64,000 nucleotides of DNA from an uncultured Collinsella sp. (GCA_934646815.1 CAKUEW010000002.1:124001-188000); one strand, 5' to 3'. Numbered from the stretch's first letter, positions 36,372 to 44,668 are shown. The notes: a model not told the origin generated them from the letters alone. Numbers and translations: made by a program.

Positions 36372-37007
36372 TTACCCGCGCTGCGGACCCACCGCAGCCA
36401 CCAACGGCTCCAGCCCCAGCTCGCGCGCGTAATCCTCCTGCGTAAAGACCTCAACCAGCTCAAACGTGTCGGACTCGTCGTCAAACGTAAAGTGCAGCAC
36501 CGAACAGTTGCCCGGCACACGATCGCGCTCGTCAGCCGCCGCGCCCTTGGTGTGGTCCATAAACTCCTTGATGGCCGAGCCGTGGCTCACCGCGAGCACA
36601 CGCTCGTGGTCGGGCTTCTGCATGAGTCCGGTCAGCGTCGCGACCATACGCTCGCGCACCTGCATCTGGCCCTCGCCGCCAAACTGGCGATAGAAGTCGC
36701 GCCACGGACGCTCGGGCATCAGCATTACGCGCTCGGCCTCAAAGTCGCCAAAGAACCACTCGCGCAGGCCGTCCAGGCGCTCGTAGGCAAGGCCCGGCCA
36801 CAGGTTGGCGATGGTCTGCTCGGTGCGGTGCAGCGTAGACGTGTAGGCGTGATCCGGCTCAATGCCGCGCGCACGCAAGAACATGCCAGCGCGTGCCGCC
36901 TGGTCGCACCCCAGCTGCGTGAGCGGCGAGTCACTCCAACCCTGGATAATGCACTTAAGGTTGAATATTGTCTGCCCGTGACGGACCAGATACAGATCTT
37001 TATTCAT
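36372..37007 (-). CDS. Histidine phosphatase family protein, paralogue 1
   Basis: The N-terminus DLYLVRHGQTIFN carries the RHG phosphohistidine motif. The second catalytic His lies in AVSHGSAIKEF near residue 149, and the acid residue lies near LREWFFGDFEAE. The start at 37007 follows GAAGGGA. The substrate is unknown. It overlaps no gene and lies 17 bases downstream of a closely similar phosphatase, a tandem duplication. Members of this superfamily act on phosphoglycerates, phosphoserine, nucleotides and sugar phosphates. Confidence 0.85.
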   Translation of the reverse strand: MNKDLYLVRHGQTIFNLKCIIQGWSDSPLTQLGCDQAARAGMFLRARGIEPDHAYTSTLHRTEQTIANLWPGLAYERLDGLREWFFGDFEAERVMLMPERPWRDFYRQFGGEGQMQVRERMVATLTGLMQKPDHERVLAVSHGSAIKEFMDHTKGAAADERDRVPGNCSVLHFTFDDESDTFELVEVFTQEDYARELGLEPLVAAVGPQRG

Positions 37008-37024
37008 AGGGGTCCCTTCATTCG

Positions 37025-37567
37025 TTACCAATCAAGGAGCGAAAACGCCCCGTCTGTGCAGTCAAAGTGAAGTACGGCGCCGTTGTCGGGCTGCTCTCCC
37101 CCGCCGGCTACGCACCCAAGAAACTCCTGGCAGGCAGAGCCATGGGAGACGGCGAGCACGCAGTTGTGCAGCGGCCGCGCCATAATGCGGGACAGCGCCG
37201 CCACCATACGCGTTCGCAGTTGCGCCTCCGACTCGCCGCCATACGCAACGGGATAATCGCCCCAGGGCTGGGCCGGCATCTCGCGGTTTGATATACCCTC
37301 CAGCGAGCCCAAATGCCACTCGCGCAGGTCGTCGACAAGCTCAATGGGGCAATCTGCGCCAACGATCAGCTCAGCCGTACACCGCGCCCGGCCCAACGGC
37401 GACGAATATACATGGTCAAACGTCACGCCGCGCGCGTCAAACGCCGCCCGCGTCGCCAGCGCCTGCTCGCGCCCGCGCGCCGTAAGCGGCGAATCATGCC
37501 AACCCTGCAAAATGTTCTGCAGATTGAGCTCGGTCTGCCCATGCCGCACCAAATACAGATCGGCCAC
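37025..37567 (-). CDS. Histidine phosphatase family protein, paralogue 2
   Basis: This protein, about 180 residues from a GTG start at 37567 (after AGGGGAGGG), repeats the features of the downstream paralogue: DLYLVRHGQTELN, DSPLTARGREQA, LREWHLGSLEG and AVSHGSACQEF. The reading frame stays open further upstream through an inverted repeat, but that part does not look like protein. The two phosphatases are likely co-transcribed. The nearby serCA genes and the absence of a visible serB raise the possibility of a phosphoserine phosphatase role. Confidence 0.85.
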   Translation of the reverse strand: MADLYLVRHGQTELNLQNILQGWHDSPLTARGREQALATRAAFDARGVTFDHVYSSPLGRARCTAELIVGADCPIELVDDLREWHLGSLEGISNREMPAQPWGDYPVAYGGESEAQLRTRMVAALSRIMARPLHNCVLAVSHGSACQEFLGCVAGGGEQPDNGAVLHFDCTDGAFSLLDW

Positions 37568-37580
37568 ACGCCCTCCCCTC

Positions 37581-37619
37581 AAACCACCACAATGGGGACA
37601 GGCACCTTTGTGGTGGTTT
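37581..37619. repeat. CCACCACAA-type inverted repeat (repeat family 2, copy 1)
   Basis: AAACCACCACA (37581-37591) pairs with TGTGGTGGTTT (37609-37619) around GGGGACAGGCACC. The same core occurs twice at 50014-50116. It lies between the nitroreductase stop and the phosphatase start. Confidence 0.65.
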
Positions 37620-37650
37620 TGCCGCCGAATCGCACCGCAACGACGCGCGG

Positions 37651-38322
37651 CTACACCAAAACGTCGGCGAGCGGACGCTTGGGCACGTGATGCACCTGCG
37701 TCTCGTCGCGCCAATAATTAATGGAGCCGTCCGGGTTGGAATCGATCGCATCGATGACCTGCGTCTCGGCCGGCACGCCAAAGGCCATAATCAGCTTGAG
37801 CTCGAACTTGTCGTTATCGAGACCCATAGCGTCAATCGCGCGGGGCGTAAAGGCCTTGAACATGCAAGCCGCAACCTCGGGCGTGGCGCTTCGGGCGGCG
37901 AGCATCATCGTCTGGGCAGCGATGCCGGTATCGACCTCGGTGATGGGTGCCGCAGGCTTGCCCGGCACGACACGCTCGGCAAGAATCGCGATATAGCCGG
38001 TCGGGCGCTCGCCCTCGGCAGGACCCGGCCAATCCTTGAGCGCGCCAGCCCACGCGAGCTCGTCGAACACGCGCGCGCAATCCTCGGCACCGCTCACCAC
38101 GTGAAAACGCAGGCGCTGAGCATTGGCACCACACGGAGCCAGATGCGCCAGCTCCGCCAGCTCGAGCAAAAACTCGCGCGGCACGCGCATGGACTCGTCA
38201 AAGCGGCGACACGTGCGGGCGCGGCGAACCAGTGCATCAAAAGCGCCCAGGCCAAGCTTCTCGCAACCCTGCTTTGCCATCGTCTCGACGCCCGACGGCG
38301 CCTCGGGAACTGCTTTATTCAT
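37651..38322 (-). CDS. Nitroreductase-family protein
   Basis: The 223-residue protein has the FMN-binding start RRARTCRRFDES and APCGANAQRLRF, typical of the nitroreductase fold, and a C-terminal GVPAETQVI. It probably reduces quinones, nitro compounds or flavins with NAD(P)H in the cytoplasm. The start at 38322 follows GGGGGT. A DtxR-like box lies 29-47 bases upstream of the start codon, suggesting control by iron or manganese. The physiological substrate cannot be told. Confidence 0.8.
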   Translation of the reverse strand: MNKAVPEAPSGVETMAKQGCEKLGLGAFDALVRRARTCRRFDESMRVPREFLLELAELAHLAPCGANAQRLRFHVVSGAEDCARVFDELAWAGALKDWPGPAEGERPTGYIAILAERVVPGKPAAPITEVDTGIAAQTMMLAARSATPEVAACMFKAFTPRAIDAMGLDNDKFELKLIMAFGVPAETQVIDAIDSNPDGSINYWRDETQVHHVPKRPLADVLV

Positions 38323-38350
38323 AGGGACCCCCAATAAAAGCTAATTGTTC

Positions 38351-38369
38351 TTAGGAAAATCTAACCTAA
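38351..38369 (-). promoter_or_regulatory. DtxR/IdeR-like metal box
   Basis: On the minus strand the site reads TTAGGTTAGATTTTCCTAA, matching about 15 of 19 positions of the classical DtxR/IdeR consensus. It lies between the nitroreductase and HdeD-like genes, close upstream of the nitroreductase. A DtxR-family regulator is encoded at 46727-47116. Its use in vivo is inference. Confidence 0.5.
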
Positions 38370-38556
38370 AACGTAGGCAATAACATGCCCCAGAGCAATG
38401 TTCCACAACCGTTGATTAACCCTCATCAAAGTGGGAACAAAGGTAACAATTCGGGAAGGATGGGCGGCAATTCGACCTCCTCACCCCATGCGCCGGCGCC
38501 ATTGCGAGATACTGGTTACATCAAATACGGCAAACGCCGCGCGGAAAGGAGACATC

Positions 38557-39159
38557 ATGGGCATCTTTAAAAACGAGGACCAAAAGTCGAGCCAATTTGG
38601 ATTTGACGAGCGCAGCATGGCGGGCAAGGCCATTAAGGCCGTGCGCTGGATCTACGCCATCACCGGCGTCGTCGCGCTTATCGCCGGCATCGCGTTACTC
38701 TTTGCGCCGGCTAAAACCCTCGTCTTTTTGACGACCGTCCTGGGTGCCTACTTTGTGATCACAGGCGGCATCAGGCTCTTCACCACGGTTTTTGAATCCC
38801 AGCTGCCCACCGGCTGGCGCGTGATGAGCATTATCACCAACCTGCTCATCATCCTGGGCGGCGTGGTGATCCTGCGTAACCAGGCGTTCTCGACGGCGAC
38901 GCTCAGCACAATGGTGGTGGTCGTGGCAGGCTTTGGCTGGATTATCGAGGGCATTATGGCGATTCTGGAGTCCGAGCTTTCGCCTAACCGCGGCTTTACC
39001 ATCCTGAGTGGCGCGCTCTCCATTATTGCGGGCGTGTTCGTGTTCATTTACCCGCTGTGGTCGGCCAAGATGCTCGTCATCTTTACCGGCGCCGCCCTTT
39101 TGGTGTTTGGCGTGACGCTGGTTATTCGTGCCATCCGCTTTGGCAAGCTGGTGCACTAG
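38557..39159 (+). CDS. HdeD/DUF308-family membrane protein
   Basis: The 200-residue protein has six hydrophobic helices arranged as three pairs, with the repeated GAxxxxxG pattern of HdeD/DUF308 proteins. A ~30-residue soluble, charged N-terminus precedes them. GGAAAGGAG precedes the ATG at 38557; the longer ORF from 38431 is not supported by a ribosome-binding site. The family is linked to acid and envelope stress in enterics, but the role here is unknown. The stop codon is immediately followed by the ATG of the DUF188 gene, so the two are co-transcribed. Confidence 0.8.
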   Translation: MGIFKNEDQKSSQFGFDERSMAGKAIKAVRWIYAITGVVALIAGIALLFAPAKTLVFLTTVLGAYFVITGGIRLFTTVFESQLPTGWRVMSIITNLLIILGGVVILRNQAFSTATLSTMVVVVAGFGWIIEGIMAILESELSPNRGFTILSGALSIIAGVFVFIYPLWSAKMLVIFTGAALLVFGVTLVIRAIRFGKLVH

Positions 39160-39642
39160 ATGCCTCGGACGCTTTTTATTGATGCCGACGCCTGCCCCGT
39201 CACGCGCGAGTCGATCGACTGCGCGCGGCGGGCGGGCGTCGCCGTGGTGATCGCAGGCAACAGCACGCAAAACCTGGAGCGGCACATTCGCCGTGACGAT
39301 CCGCGCAATGCTGAGCACGCGCGACGGGGCTTTTGGGTGACGACGCTCGACGTGAGCGTAGGCGCCGATAGCGCCGACTTTGCCATTATCGAGCGCCTGC
39401 AGGCAGGCGACGTGGTCGTGACGCAGGATATTGGTCTGGCGAGCATGGTGCTCGGACGCGACGCTGCCGCCATCGGCGTGCGTGGGCGTGTCTACGACAA
39501 GGCCACCATCGATATGCAGCTTTTTATTCGTCACGAGGAAAAGAAAGTGCGCCGCGCCGGCGGACGCACGCGCGGGCCGGCAGCCTTCACCAACGAAGAC
39601 CGTGCTCGCTTTAAACGCAACCTCACCGAGCTACTGCGCTAA
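39160..39642 (+). CDS. YaiI/YqxD family protein (DUF188)
   Basis: The 160-residue protein begins LFIDADACPVTRESI, the signature DADACP of the DUF188 family, and contains VVTQDIGLASMVL and the C-terminal RFKRNLTELL. The fold is PIN-like, with conserved Asp residues suggesting a metal-dependent nucleic-acid enzyme, but no function is established to my knowledge. It starts directly at the stop of the HdeD-like gene without its own strong ribosome-binding site, so translation is coupled. Confidence 0.85.
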   Translation: MPRTLFIDADACPVTRESIDCARRAGVAVVIAGNSTQNLERHIRRDDPRNAEHARRGFWVTTLDVSVGADSADFAIIERLQAGDVVVTQDIGLASMVLGRDAAAIGVRGRVYDKATIDMQLFIRHEEKKVRRAGGRTRGPAAFTNEDRARFKRNLTELLR

Positions 39643-39643
39643 C

Positions 39644-39690
39644 AAAAGGTAGATTTTTGGGACATGCCTAGAAATCTACCTTTTTGCTTT
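39644..39690. terminator. Bidirectional terminator hairpin
   Basis: AAAAGGTAGATTT (39644-39656) pairs with AAATCTACCTTTT (39672-39684), followed by T residues. It lies between the DUF188 gene and the convergent metal exporter gene. Confidence 0.8.
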
Positions 39691-39750
39691 TGAGCATGGG
39701 AAACGCCCAGGTGACGGGGGTAGTTTTTAAGGCATGCCCCAACAATCTAT

Positions 39751-40845
39751 TTAGAGGCCGAAGGCGGACAGGACAAGGCCCCAACCTGCGCCGATGACGT
39801 ACATCATGACCAGGAACAGGATGTTTTCGCGGGCGCTGCGGTTGGTGCGGAACAGGACCAGATAGCCCACGCCGGCGGAGATAAGCGTGCCGGCGAGCAT
39901 CGGCGCGAGCTGCAGCGCGCCCTCCAGGTAGAGCTGCGTAATGACAACGCTAGCCGAGCAGTTGGGAATCAGACCGACGAGCGCCGAGCCCAAGACGGCA
40001 AGCGTCTCGTTGCCGCGCAGGAACTGCTCGATCGCAGACTCGCCGAAGGTCTCGAGCACGGCGACGAGGATCAGCGTCACCAGGAAGATGAATACCGAGA
40101 CCTGCACGGTGTGCGAGATTGCGCTGCGGATAATCGACAGGACGGGCGCGCCCTCGTGGGAGTGGCCGTGGCAGCGATCATGGTCGTGATGGTGCCCATG
40201 CTCGTGGCCGTGACCATGCCCATGGCCATGTCCGTGCTCATGCTCATCCTCGTCCTCGTCGCAACCGCAATGGTCGCGCTCGCACAGCTCATGAATGTGA
40301 TCGGCACCCACACCGGCCTCTGCCACCTCGTCGATAATGTCGCCGCCGCTGTGGTCGTCGTGCGCGCAGTTTACGTGCGCCGAGTTTGCCTCAACGCCCA
40401 GCACCGTACGACGAATCGCGGCGTGCGCACGGGCATTGCGACGAAGCCCGCGGATGGCCGCGTCAACGATAAAGCCCGTAACCAGCGCAATCAACGCCTT
40501 TGAAGCCAGCAGCATCGCCATGGTCTGCATGGGCACCTGCTCGGCAAGCAACAGGGGCAGCATCTCGTCGGAGGTCGAGAGGAACACCGCCACCAACGTG
40601 CCCAGCGTCACAACGCGGCCGGCATACAGCGTTGCCGCCATCGCCGAAAAGCCGCACTGCGGCACGATGCCCAGCAGCGAACCCACCACCGGGCCCGCGG
40701 TACCGGCGCGCTTGATCAAGCCGTTAACGCGGTCGCCCGCAACATGCTCCAGGGTCTCGAGCAGCAAATACGTCACTAGCAAAAACGGCACCAGCGAAAG
40801 CGTGTCCTTGCCGGCGTCGAGCAAAATATCAATCAGCAAATCCAT
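39751..40845 (-). CDS. Putative manganese/heavy-metal exporter with a His-rich loop
   Basis: The 364-residue protein has two sets of about five membrane helices separated by a long cytosolic loop. The loop is extremely His-rich (EHGHGHGHGHGHEHGHHHDH near residues 200-230) and has Cys and Asp residues, a plausible metal buffer. The paired motifs GIVPQCGFSA and GLIPNCSASV in the two halves match the family annotated as putative manganese transporter or arsenic-efflux-like. It should export a divalent metal. A promoter with a dyad operator lies upstream. Metal identity is inferred from the family. Confidence 0.75.
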   Translation of the reverse strand: MDLLIDILLDAGKDTLSLVPFLLVTYLLLETLEHVAGDRVNGLIKRAGTAGPVVGSLLGIVPQCGFSAMAATLYAGRVVTLGTLVAVFLSTSDEMLPLLLAEQVPMQTMAMLLASKALIALVTGFIVDAAIRGLRRNARAHAAIRRTVLGVEANSAHVNCAHDDHSGGDIIDEVAEAGVGADHIHELCERDHCGCDEDEDEHEHGHGHGHGHGHEHGHHHDHDRCHGHSHEGAPVLSIIRSAISHTVQVSVFIFLVTLILVAVLETFGESAIEQFLRGNETLAVLGSALVGLIPNCSASVVITQLYLEGALQLAPMLAGTLISAGVGYLVLFRTNRSARENILFLVMMYVIGAGWGLVLSAFGL

Positions 40846-40888
40846 GACGGATGGAACCTTTCGTGTCTTTCGGCAGCAATTTAAAAGT

Positions 40889-40935
40889 CCTAGCGGTCAA
40901 CTAGGGTATTGTAGTTGTCCTAGGCGCAGTGCCAA
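40889..40935 (-). promoter_or_regulatory. Promoter and dyad operator of the metal exporter
   Basis: On the minus strand TTGGCA (40930-40935) and TACAAT (40908-40913) are 16 bases apart. Two bases beyond the -10, CCTAG-N7-CTAGG (40889-40905) is an inverted repeat covering the likely transcription start, as expected for a repressor site. A second CCTAGG lies within the spacer. The regulator is unknown; the SmtB-like and DtxR-like proteins in the window are candidates. Confidence 0.5.
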
Positions 40936-41014
40936 TAGTTGCACATGGTAAACTATCATCTCGCCATAACTCAGCAATCCGAGCCGTGCCCGCGGCCCGT
41001 CCAAGGAGCAACAT

Positions 41015-41983
41015 ATGAACGTATCGCAAGCCCTCGAATACGAGCGCCAGCCGTTTATCCCCATGTTTATCTACGGCGATCACGGCGCTATGGAGTCCGA
41101 GCGCCAAAAGGGCGAGGAAGCCCTCAAGGTGCTCGAGACCGAGTACTTTACCGCCGAGAGCGACCCCGACTTTGACTTTGCCACCGTGCGCGACCTGGCC
41201 GACCGTAACCGCGACCTGTGCGATCAGATCGGCGAGGCACGCCTGCGCAACGTGACGCCCGCGACCCTTTCGCGCGGCCTGTCCGACGCCGACACCTGCG
41301 CCGCTATCGGCAAGATGCAAAAGCGCACCGCCGCGTCCGTCATGCGCGAGATCCGCGGCGACCGCGACGCACTCGGTGTGGCGTATGCCCGCAAGCCCAT
41401 CCAGGGCACCGTGCTGGGCATCGACATCGAGACCACCGGACGCGCGCCCGAGCGCGGCTATATCATCAACGTTGGCTGGGAGATCATGGACCTCACCAGC
41501 GACGCCGTCCCGCACGATGCCGAGGCGCACTACTGTGGCCTGCCCGACGTCTACCGCGGCGAAGACGTACCGTTGTCGAACATCCATCACATCACCTGGG
41601 ACGACATCGACGGTAAAAAGCCATTCCGCGAGAACAAAGAGCTGCAAAAGCAGCTGCTCAAACTCATGAAGAAGTACCCCTACATGGCGCACAACGCTGC
41701 CTTTGAGGATAGCTGGTTCAAGATTCACCTGGACGGTTACGCCGAGGCGCGCCGCGCGGGCAAGATCATCGTCATCGACTCGCGCCAGATCTGCCGCAGC
41801 CTGGACGCCGAGGTGCGCTCGCTCCCCCGCGAGTCCGCCCCCGCCGCGCTCGAAAACTGGGCACGTCGCCGCGGCACCCTTGCCCCCGACGCCAACGAGC
41901 AGCACCTGGGCCTGGACGACACGGACCTCATGCTCCGCACCGTACAGGCCGAGTTCAACCTCAAGAACCTGTTCGCAAAATAG
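41015..41983 (+). CDS. DnaQ-like 3'-5' exonuclease
   Basis: The 322-residue protein has the DEDD exonuclease motifs in its second half: Exo I GIDIETTG near residue 136, Exo II AHNAAFEDSW near 225 and Exo III HLGLDDTDLM near 302. The form of motif III (H-x4-D) is DEDDh. The first ~125 residues are helical and specific to this protein, unlike DNA polymerase III epsilon. CCAAGGAG precedes the ATG. It stands alone and ends in a strong terminator. It probably trims DNA or RNA 3' ends in repair or turnover. Confidence 0.85.
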   Translation: MNVSQALEYERQPFIPMFIYGDHGAMESERQKGEEALKVLETEYFTAESDPDFDFATVRDLADRNRDLCDQIGEARLRNVTPATLSRGLSDADTCAAIGKMQKRTAASVMREIRGDRDALGVAYARKPIQGTVLGIDIETTGRAPERGYIINVGWEIMDLTSDAVPHDAEAHYCGLPDVYRGEDVPLSNIHHITWDDIDGKKPFRENKELQKQLLKLMKKYPYMAHNAAFEDSWFKIHLDGYAEARRAGKIIVIDSRQICRSLDAEVRSLPRESAPAALENWARRRGTLAPDANEQHLGLDDTDLMLRTVQAEFNLKNLFAK

Positions 41984-42010
41984 AAACGCCTGCGACAAAC
42001 ATTGCTTGCC

Positions 42011-42057
42011 CACGGGACGGCCTCACAGCGAAAACCTCGCAGTGAGGCCGTCCCGTG
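42011..42057 (+). terminator. Strong stem-loop after the exonuclease gene
   Basis: CACGGGACGGCCTCAC (42011-42026) pairs perfectly with GTGAGGCCGTCCCGTG (42042-42057) around a 15-base loop. The rest of the 349-base gap up to 42332 is A+T-rich, with no gene seen. Confidence 0.8.
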
Positions 42058-42332
42058 TTGCATGGACAAGCCCCTCTCCACAAATTCTGAACCCTAATTT
42101 TGAACGATTCCGGCCTTTTCTCGACACACGATTTGTTGTCGGGCGGCAGTCCATCGATATCAAATGTGAAGCAATTGAGCAGTTCTTTGCTATGGCTGAA
42201 CTGCGAAAACAATGATTTAGGACGAACGGGTCCATTATTGCGTCAAGCTTTTGGACAGTATTTGGTTAGACCCCTAAAACGGCTTTTCCGCTCAGCGCCA
42301 TCAACACGGTACTAGCTGACACAATAGATACT

Positions 42333-43523
42333 ATGAGTATCGTATTGTCACATACCACGGCAAAAGCGGTCTACCAGACCGCACGCTCGATGTCTGCAGG
42401 GGGCATCGAACACTGTAGCCCCGCCGCGATATACGTATCATGCCCCACCGGAACGCTTCTCGACGCAGCCACAGAATGGCTCACCAAACACGATGTAACC
42501 CTCGACGCGAATAATCTCCTAGAGGTGATGGTGTTTGATCGTAGACACGCGCGTTACGCGATGGGCTGCCGATGCCACGTTTCGTCAAAGCGATTCTCAA
42601 GCTCGCGTTTTGTAGATCTCGGAGACGGCATCTACATCATTGGCGTTGAGCTTTGTGCACTTCAGGCCGCCACCTATCTGCCTTTTCGCGAACTGGTGGA
42701 GTACTACTTTGAGCTGTGCGGCGCCTATTCCCTTGGAGCTGGCCCTTCTGCCTCTTATACCGAGCGCTTCGCGCTCACCTCGACCGAGAGGCTAAAGCAG
42801 TTCTTTAATTCCATTACCAGATGCGACGGTCTGGCCCTTGCCCGAAAGGCGATCCAATGCGCGCGCGATGGATGCCGGTCTCCTATGGAAACGGCCTTTG
42901 TCATGATGCTTACGCTGCCCAAAAGCGAAGGTGGACTCGGCATTAGGGGAATTGAGACCGATTACGAGGTGCAGGTCACCGCTGCCGTAAAGAATCTCAC
43001 GAGACGCAAGAAGTTCTTTATGGATGCCTATCTGAAAAAATCTCGTACAGACGTTGAATACAACGGTTTCTATCACGACGCAGAAGAGAACCGCGCCATC
43101 GACGAAGAGCGCAAGAACGCGCTTGCGTCCATGGGGTACGGAATTATTACCGTCAGTCGATATTCCTTTATGCATGCCAGCGCTTTTGCTAGAGTCATGG
43201 AGGCGATCCAGCGGAAAGAGGGCATACGCCCCTCGCGTCTGCCAAAGGACTTCCATATCACGCAAGAGGACCTGAGGCAGTTCGTGCTCAGAAGGTTTAT
43301 AGAGGAGAAGAAACTAATCCGGGAGCAGCTTCGTCAGGATGCCGAAGAGCGCCAACGAATCGACCTCGAAAAAGCAACGCTCGAAGGTATCACGCTGGAT
43401 GATCCGACGATTAACGAAGTTCCGGAAATCGATGATATGCAGGCAATCGAACCCAATAGCCCATCACTCGATCAAACAAGCTGCCACGAACCCGAGGGCA
43501 GGGTTTTCGGGGCCGGAAAATAG
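42333..43523 (+). CDS. PD-(D/E)XK nuclease-like protein, paralogue 2
   Basis: The 396-residue protein repeats the pattern of the gene at 33094-34143: SPMETAFVMML (Glu), FFMDAYLKK (Asp), DVEYNG (E-x-N), then KNALASMGYGIITVSRYSF. Both N-terminal halves share an ELCGAYSL/EMCGTFAV segment. The C-terminal ~90 residues are charged and helical and are longer than in paralogue 1. The ATG at 42333 has no Shine-Dalgarno sequence, so a leaderless message is possible. A MITE-like element follows the stop. The family looks like a lineage-specific nuclease; a restriction or toxin role is inference. Confidence 0.6.
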   Translation: MSIVLSHTTAKAVYQTARSMSAGGIEHCSPAAIYVSCPTGTLLDAATEWLTKHDVTLDANNLLEVMVFDRRHARYAMGCRCHVSSKRFSSSRFVDLGDGIYIIGVELCALQAATYLPFRELVEYYFELCGAYSLGAGPSASYTERFALTSTERLKQFFNSITRCDGLALARKAIQCARDGCRSPMETAFVMMLTLPKSEGGLGIRGIETDYEVQVTAAVKNLTRRKKFFMDAYLKKSRTDVEYNGFYHDAEENRAIDEERKNALASMGYGIITVSRYSFMHASAFARVMEAIQRKEGIRPSRLPKDFHITQEDLRQFVLRRFIEEKKLIREQLRQDAEERQRIDLEKATLEGITLDDPTINEVPEIDDMQAIEPNSPSLDQTSCHEPEGRVFGAGK

Positions 43524-43552
43524 GCCGACTAACAAGGTGGGTGCCCTAACGA

Positions 43553-43766
43553 CGTGCAAATTCGCGAGTATTCTGCAGGAACAGTCCTCCAACACCCACA
43601 AGCAGATCCAAGTGAGAAGCAAAATCGCTATTGAACGGCAACGTTTGGCAACATTTGAGGAAGAACGCATCTATTTAACGTCCCTGAATATGTCTTGATC
43701 AGTAAAATTTGGTTTGATTAGATTAACAAACCCCCTAACATTGCAGAATACTCCGTTTTTTGCACG
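43553..43766. mobile_element. MITE-like element with ~25-base imperfect terminal inverted repeats
   Basis: The left end CGTGCAAATTCGCGAGTATT (from 43553) is an imperfect inverted copy of the right end AATACTCCGTTTTTTGCACG (to 43766). The 214-base element lies 30 bases after the nuclease-like gene. Its ends share GCAAAT...GAGTA-type spacing with the element at 57833. The remainder of the 417-base gap to 43940 holds only the operon promoter. Confidence 0.5.
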
Positions 43767-43866
43767 GCGCAAGGGTACCCACCTTGGCATCGGCTATTAA
43801 AACCGCTCAGTCTAGGCCCTCGTTCGCATTTTCCATTCATTTTAAAGGCGAATTGCCTAAACGTTA

Positions 43867-43926
43867 TTGACATATGAGCATGCGCTCATATACTCAGAGG
43901 TAAGTTATATGAGCGCATGTTCATAT
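43867..43926 (+). promoter_or_regulatory. Promoter and tandem operators of the zinc-efflux operon
   Basis: TTGACA (43867-43872) and TATACT (43889-43894) are 16 bases apart. The palindrome ATATGAGCATGCGCTCATAT (43872-43891) fills the spacer, and a second one, ATATGAGCGCATGTTCATAT, lies at 43907-43926 just downstream. This layout lets a dimeric ArsR/SmtB repressor block RNA polymerase. The repressor gene itself starts at 43941, so it is autoregulated. Confidence 0.85.
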
Positions 43927-43940
43927 GAAAGGATATTGCA

Positions 43941-44309
43941 ATGAGCGAACACGACGATGAAACCAAGAACGGCACCGAGGCCGCCTCTGAGCCCGTCGTC
44001 CCCACCACCTGCTCGCCCGAGGACCTTCCCGACGAGGAGCTGCTCTACGACCTGGCAGATCTGTTCAAGGTCTTCAGCGACACGACGCGCATCAAGATCC
44101 TCTACGCCCTCATGGGCCGCGAGCTCTGCGTCGCCGACATCGCCGAGTCAACCGCAACCTCGCAGTCTGCAGTGTCGCACCAGCTTCGCACCCTTAAACA
44201 ATCGCACCTGGTCAAGTTCCGCCGCGACGGCCGCAACATCCTCTACTCGCTTGCCGACGACCACGTCTACACCATGCTCAATCAGGGCATGAGCCACATC
44301 TGCGAGTAA
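43941..44309 (+). CDS. ArsR/SmtB-family zinc-type repressor
   Basis: The 122-residue protein has the ArsR winged-helix (VFSDTTRIKILYALMG, then TSQSAVSHQLRTLKQ). The last helix carries D106-x-H108, ten residues, then H119-x-x-E122, which is the alpha-5 metal site of SmtB-type zinc sensors. The alpha-3 Cys pair of CadC-type sensors is incomplete (ELCVAD). Zinc binding should release it from DNA. GAAAGGA precedes the ATG. It heads an operon with a free HMA protein and a P1B ATPase. Confidence 0.9.
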   Translation: MSEHDDETKNGTEAASEPVVPTTCSPEDLPDEELLYDLADLFKVFSDTTRIKILYALMGRELCVADIAESTATSQSAVSHQLRTLKQSHLVKFRRDGRNILYSLADDHVYTMLNQGMSHICE

Positions 44310-44372
44310 CAGCAAACCACGGTACCAGCGCGGCCGGCACCCAGGCCGCTAACACAGGGAAAGGAACCCACC

Positions 44373-44591
44373 ATGAAAAAGCAGTTTAAGCTCGACGAGA
44401 TCGACTGTGCCAACTGCGCGCGCGAGCTCCAGGACGAGCTGGCAAAGCTCGAAGGCGTCAAGTCCGTTTCGGTCAACTTTATGACCCAGAAGCTGACGCT
44501 CGAGGCAGACGATGCCGAGTTCGACGAGGTTCTCGACCGCGTCGTTGAGTTCACTGCCGACGCCGAGCCGGACTGCGAGATCATCCGCTAG
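44373..44591 (+). CDS. Small heavy-metal-associated (HMA) domain protein
   Basis: The 72-residue protein is a single HMA domain with the metal motif DCANCA near residue 11 and the usual beta-alpha-beta pattern (GVKSVSVNFMTQKLTLE). It likely binds a soft divalent metal and hands it to the ATPase encoded next, which lacks an HMA domain of its own. GGGAAAGGA precedes the ATG. Confidence 0.9.
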   Translation: MKKQFKLDEIDCANCARELQDELAKLEGVKSVSVNFMTQKLTLEADDAEFDEVLDRVVEFTADAEPDCEIIR

Positions 44592-44648
44592 CCCGCGCTT
44601 ACGCCGACTCGCAAGGCCGCGCTTGCCGCGGCCTTTGATCGCGTCATT

Positions 44649-44668
44649 ATCTGAGCGAGTGTTCATAC
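44649..44668 (+). promoter_or_regulatory. Third, degenerate operator upstream of the P1B ATPase
   Basis: ATCTGAGCGAGTGTTCATAC matches the downstream operator of the operon at about 16 of 20 positions. It lies 22 bases before the ATPase start, so the ATPase gene may have its own zinc-controlled initiation or a roadblock site. Confidence 0.55.

Noticed and set aside
40846..41014. yybP-ykoY manganese riboswitch upstream of the metal exporter
   Set aside because: The leader is too short after the predicted start, and the conserved internal-loop sequences of that riboswitch are not visible.
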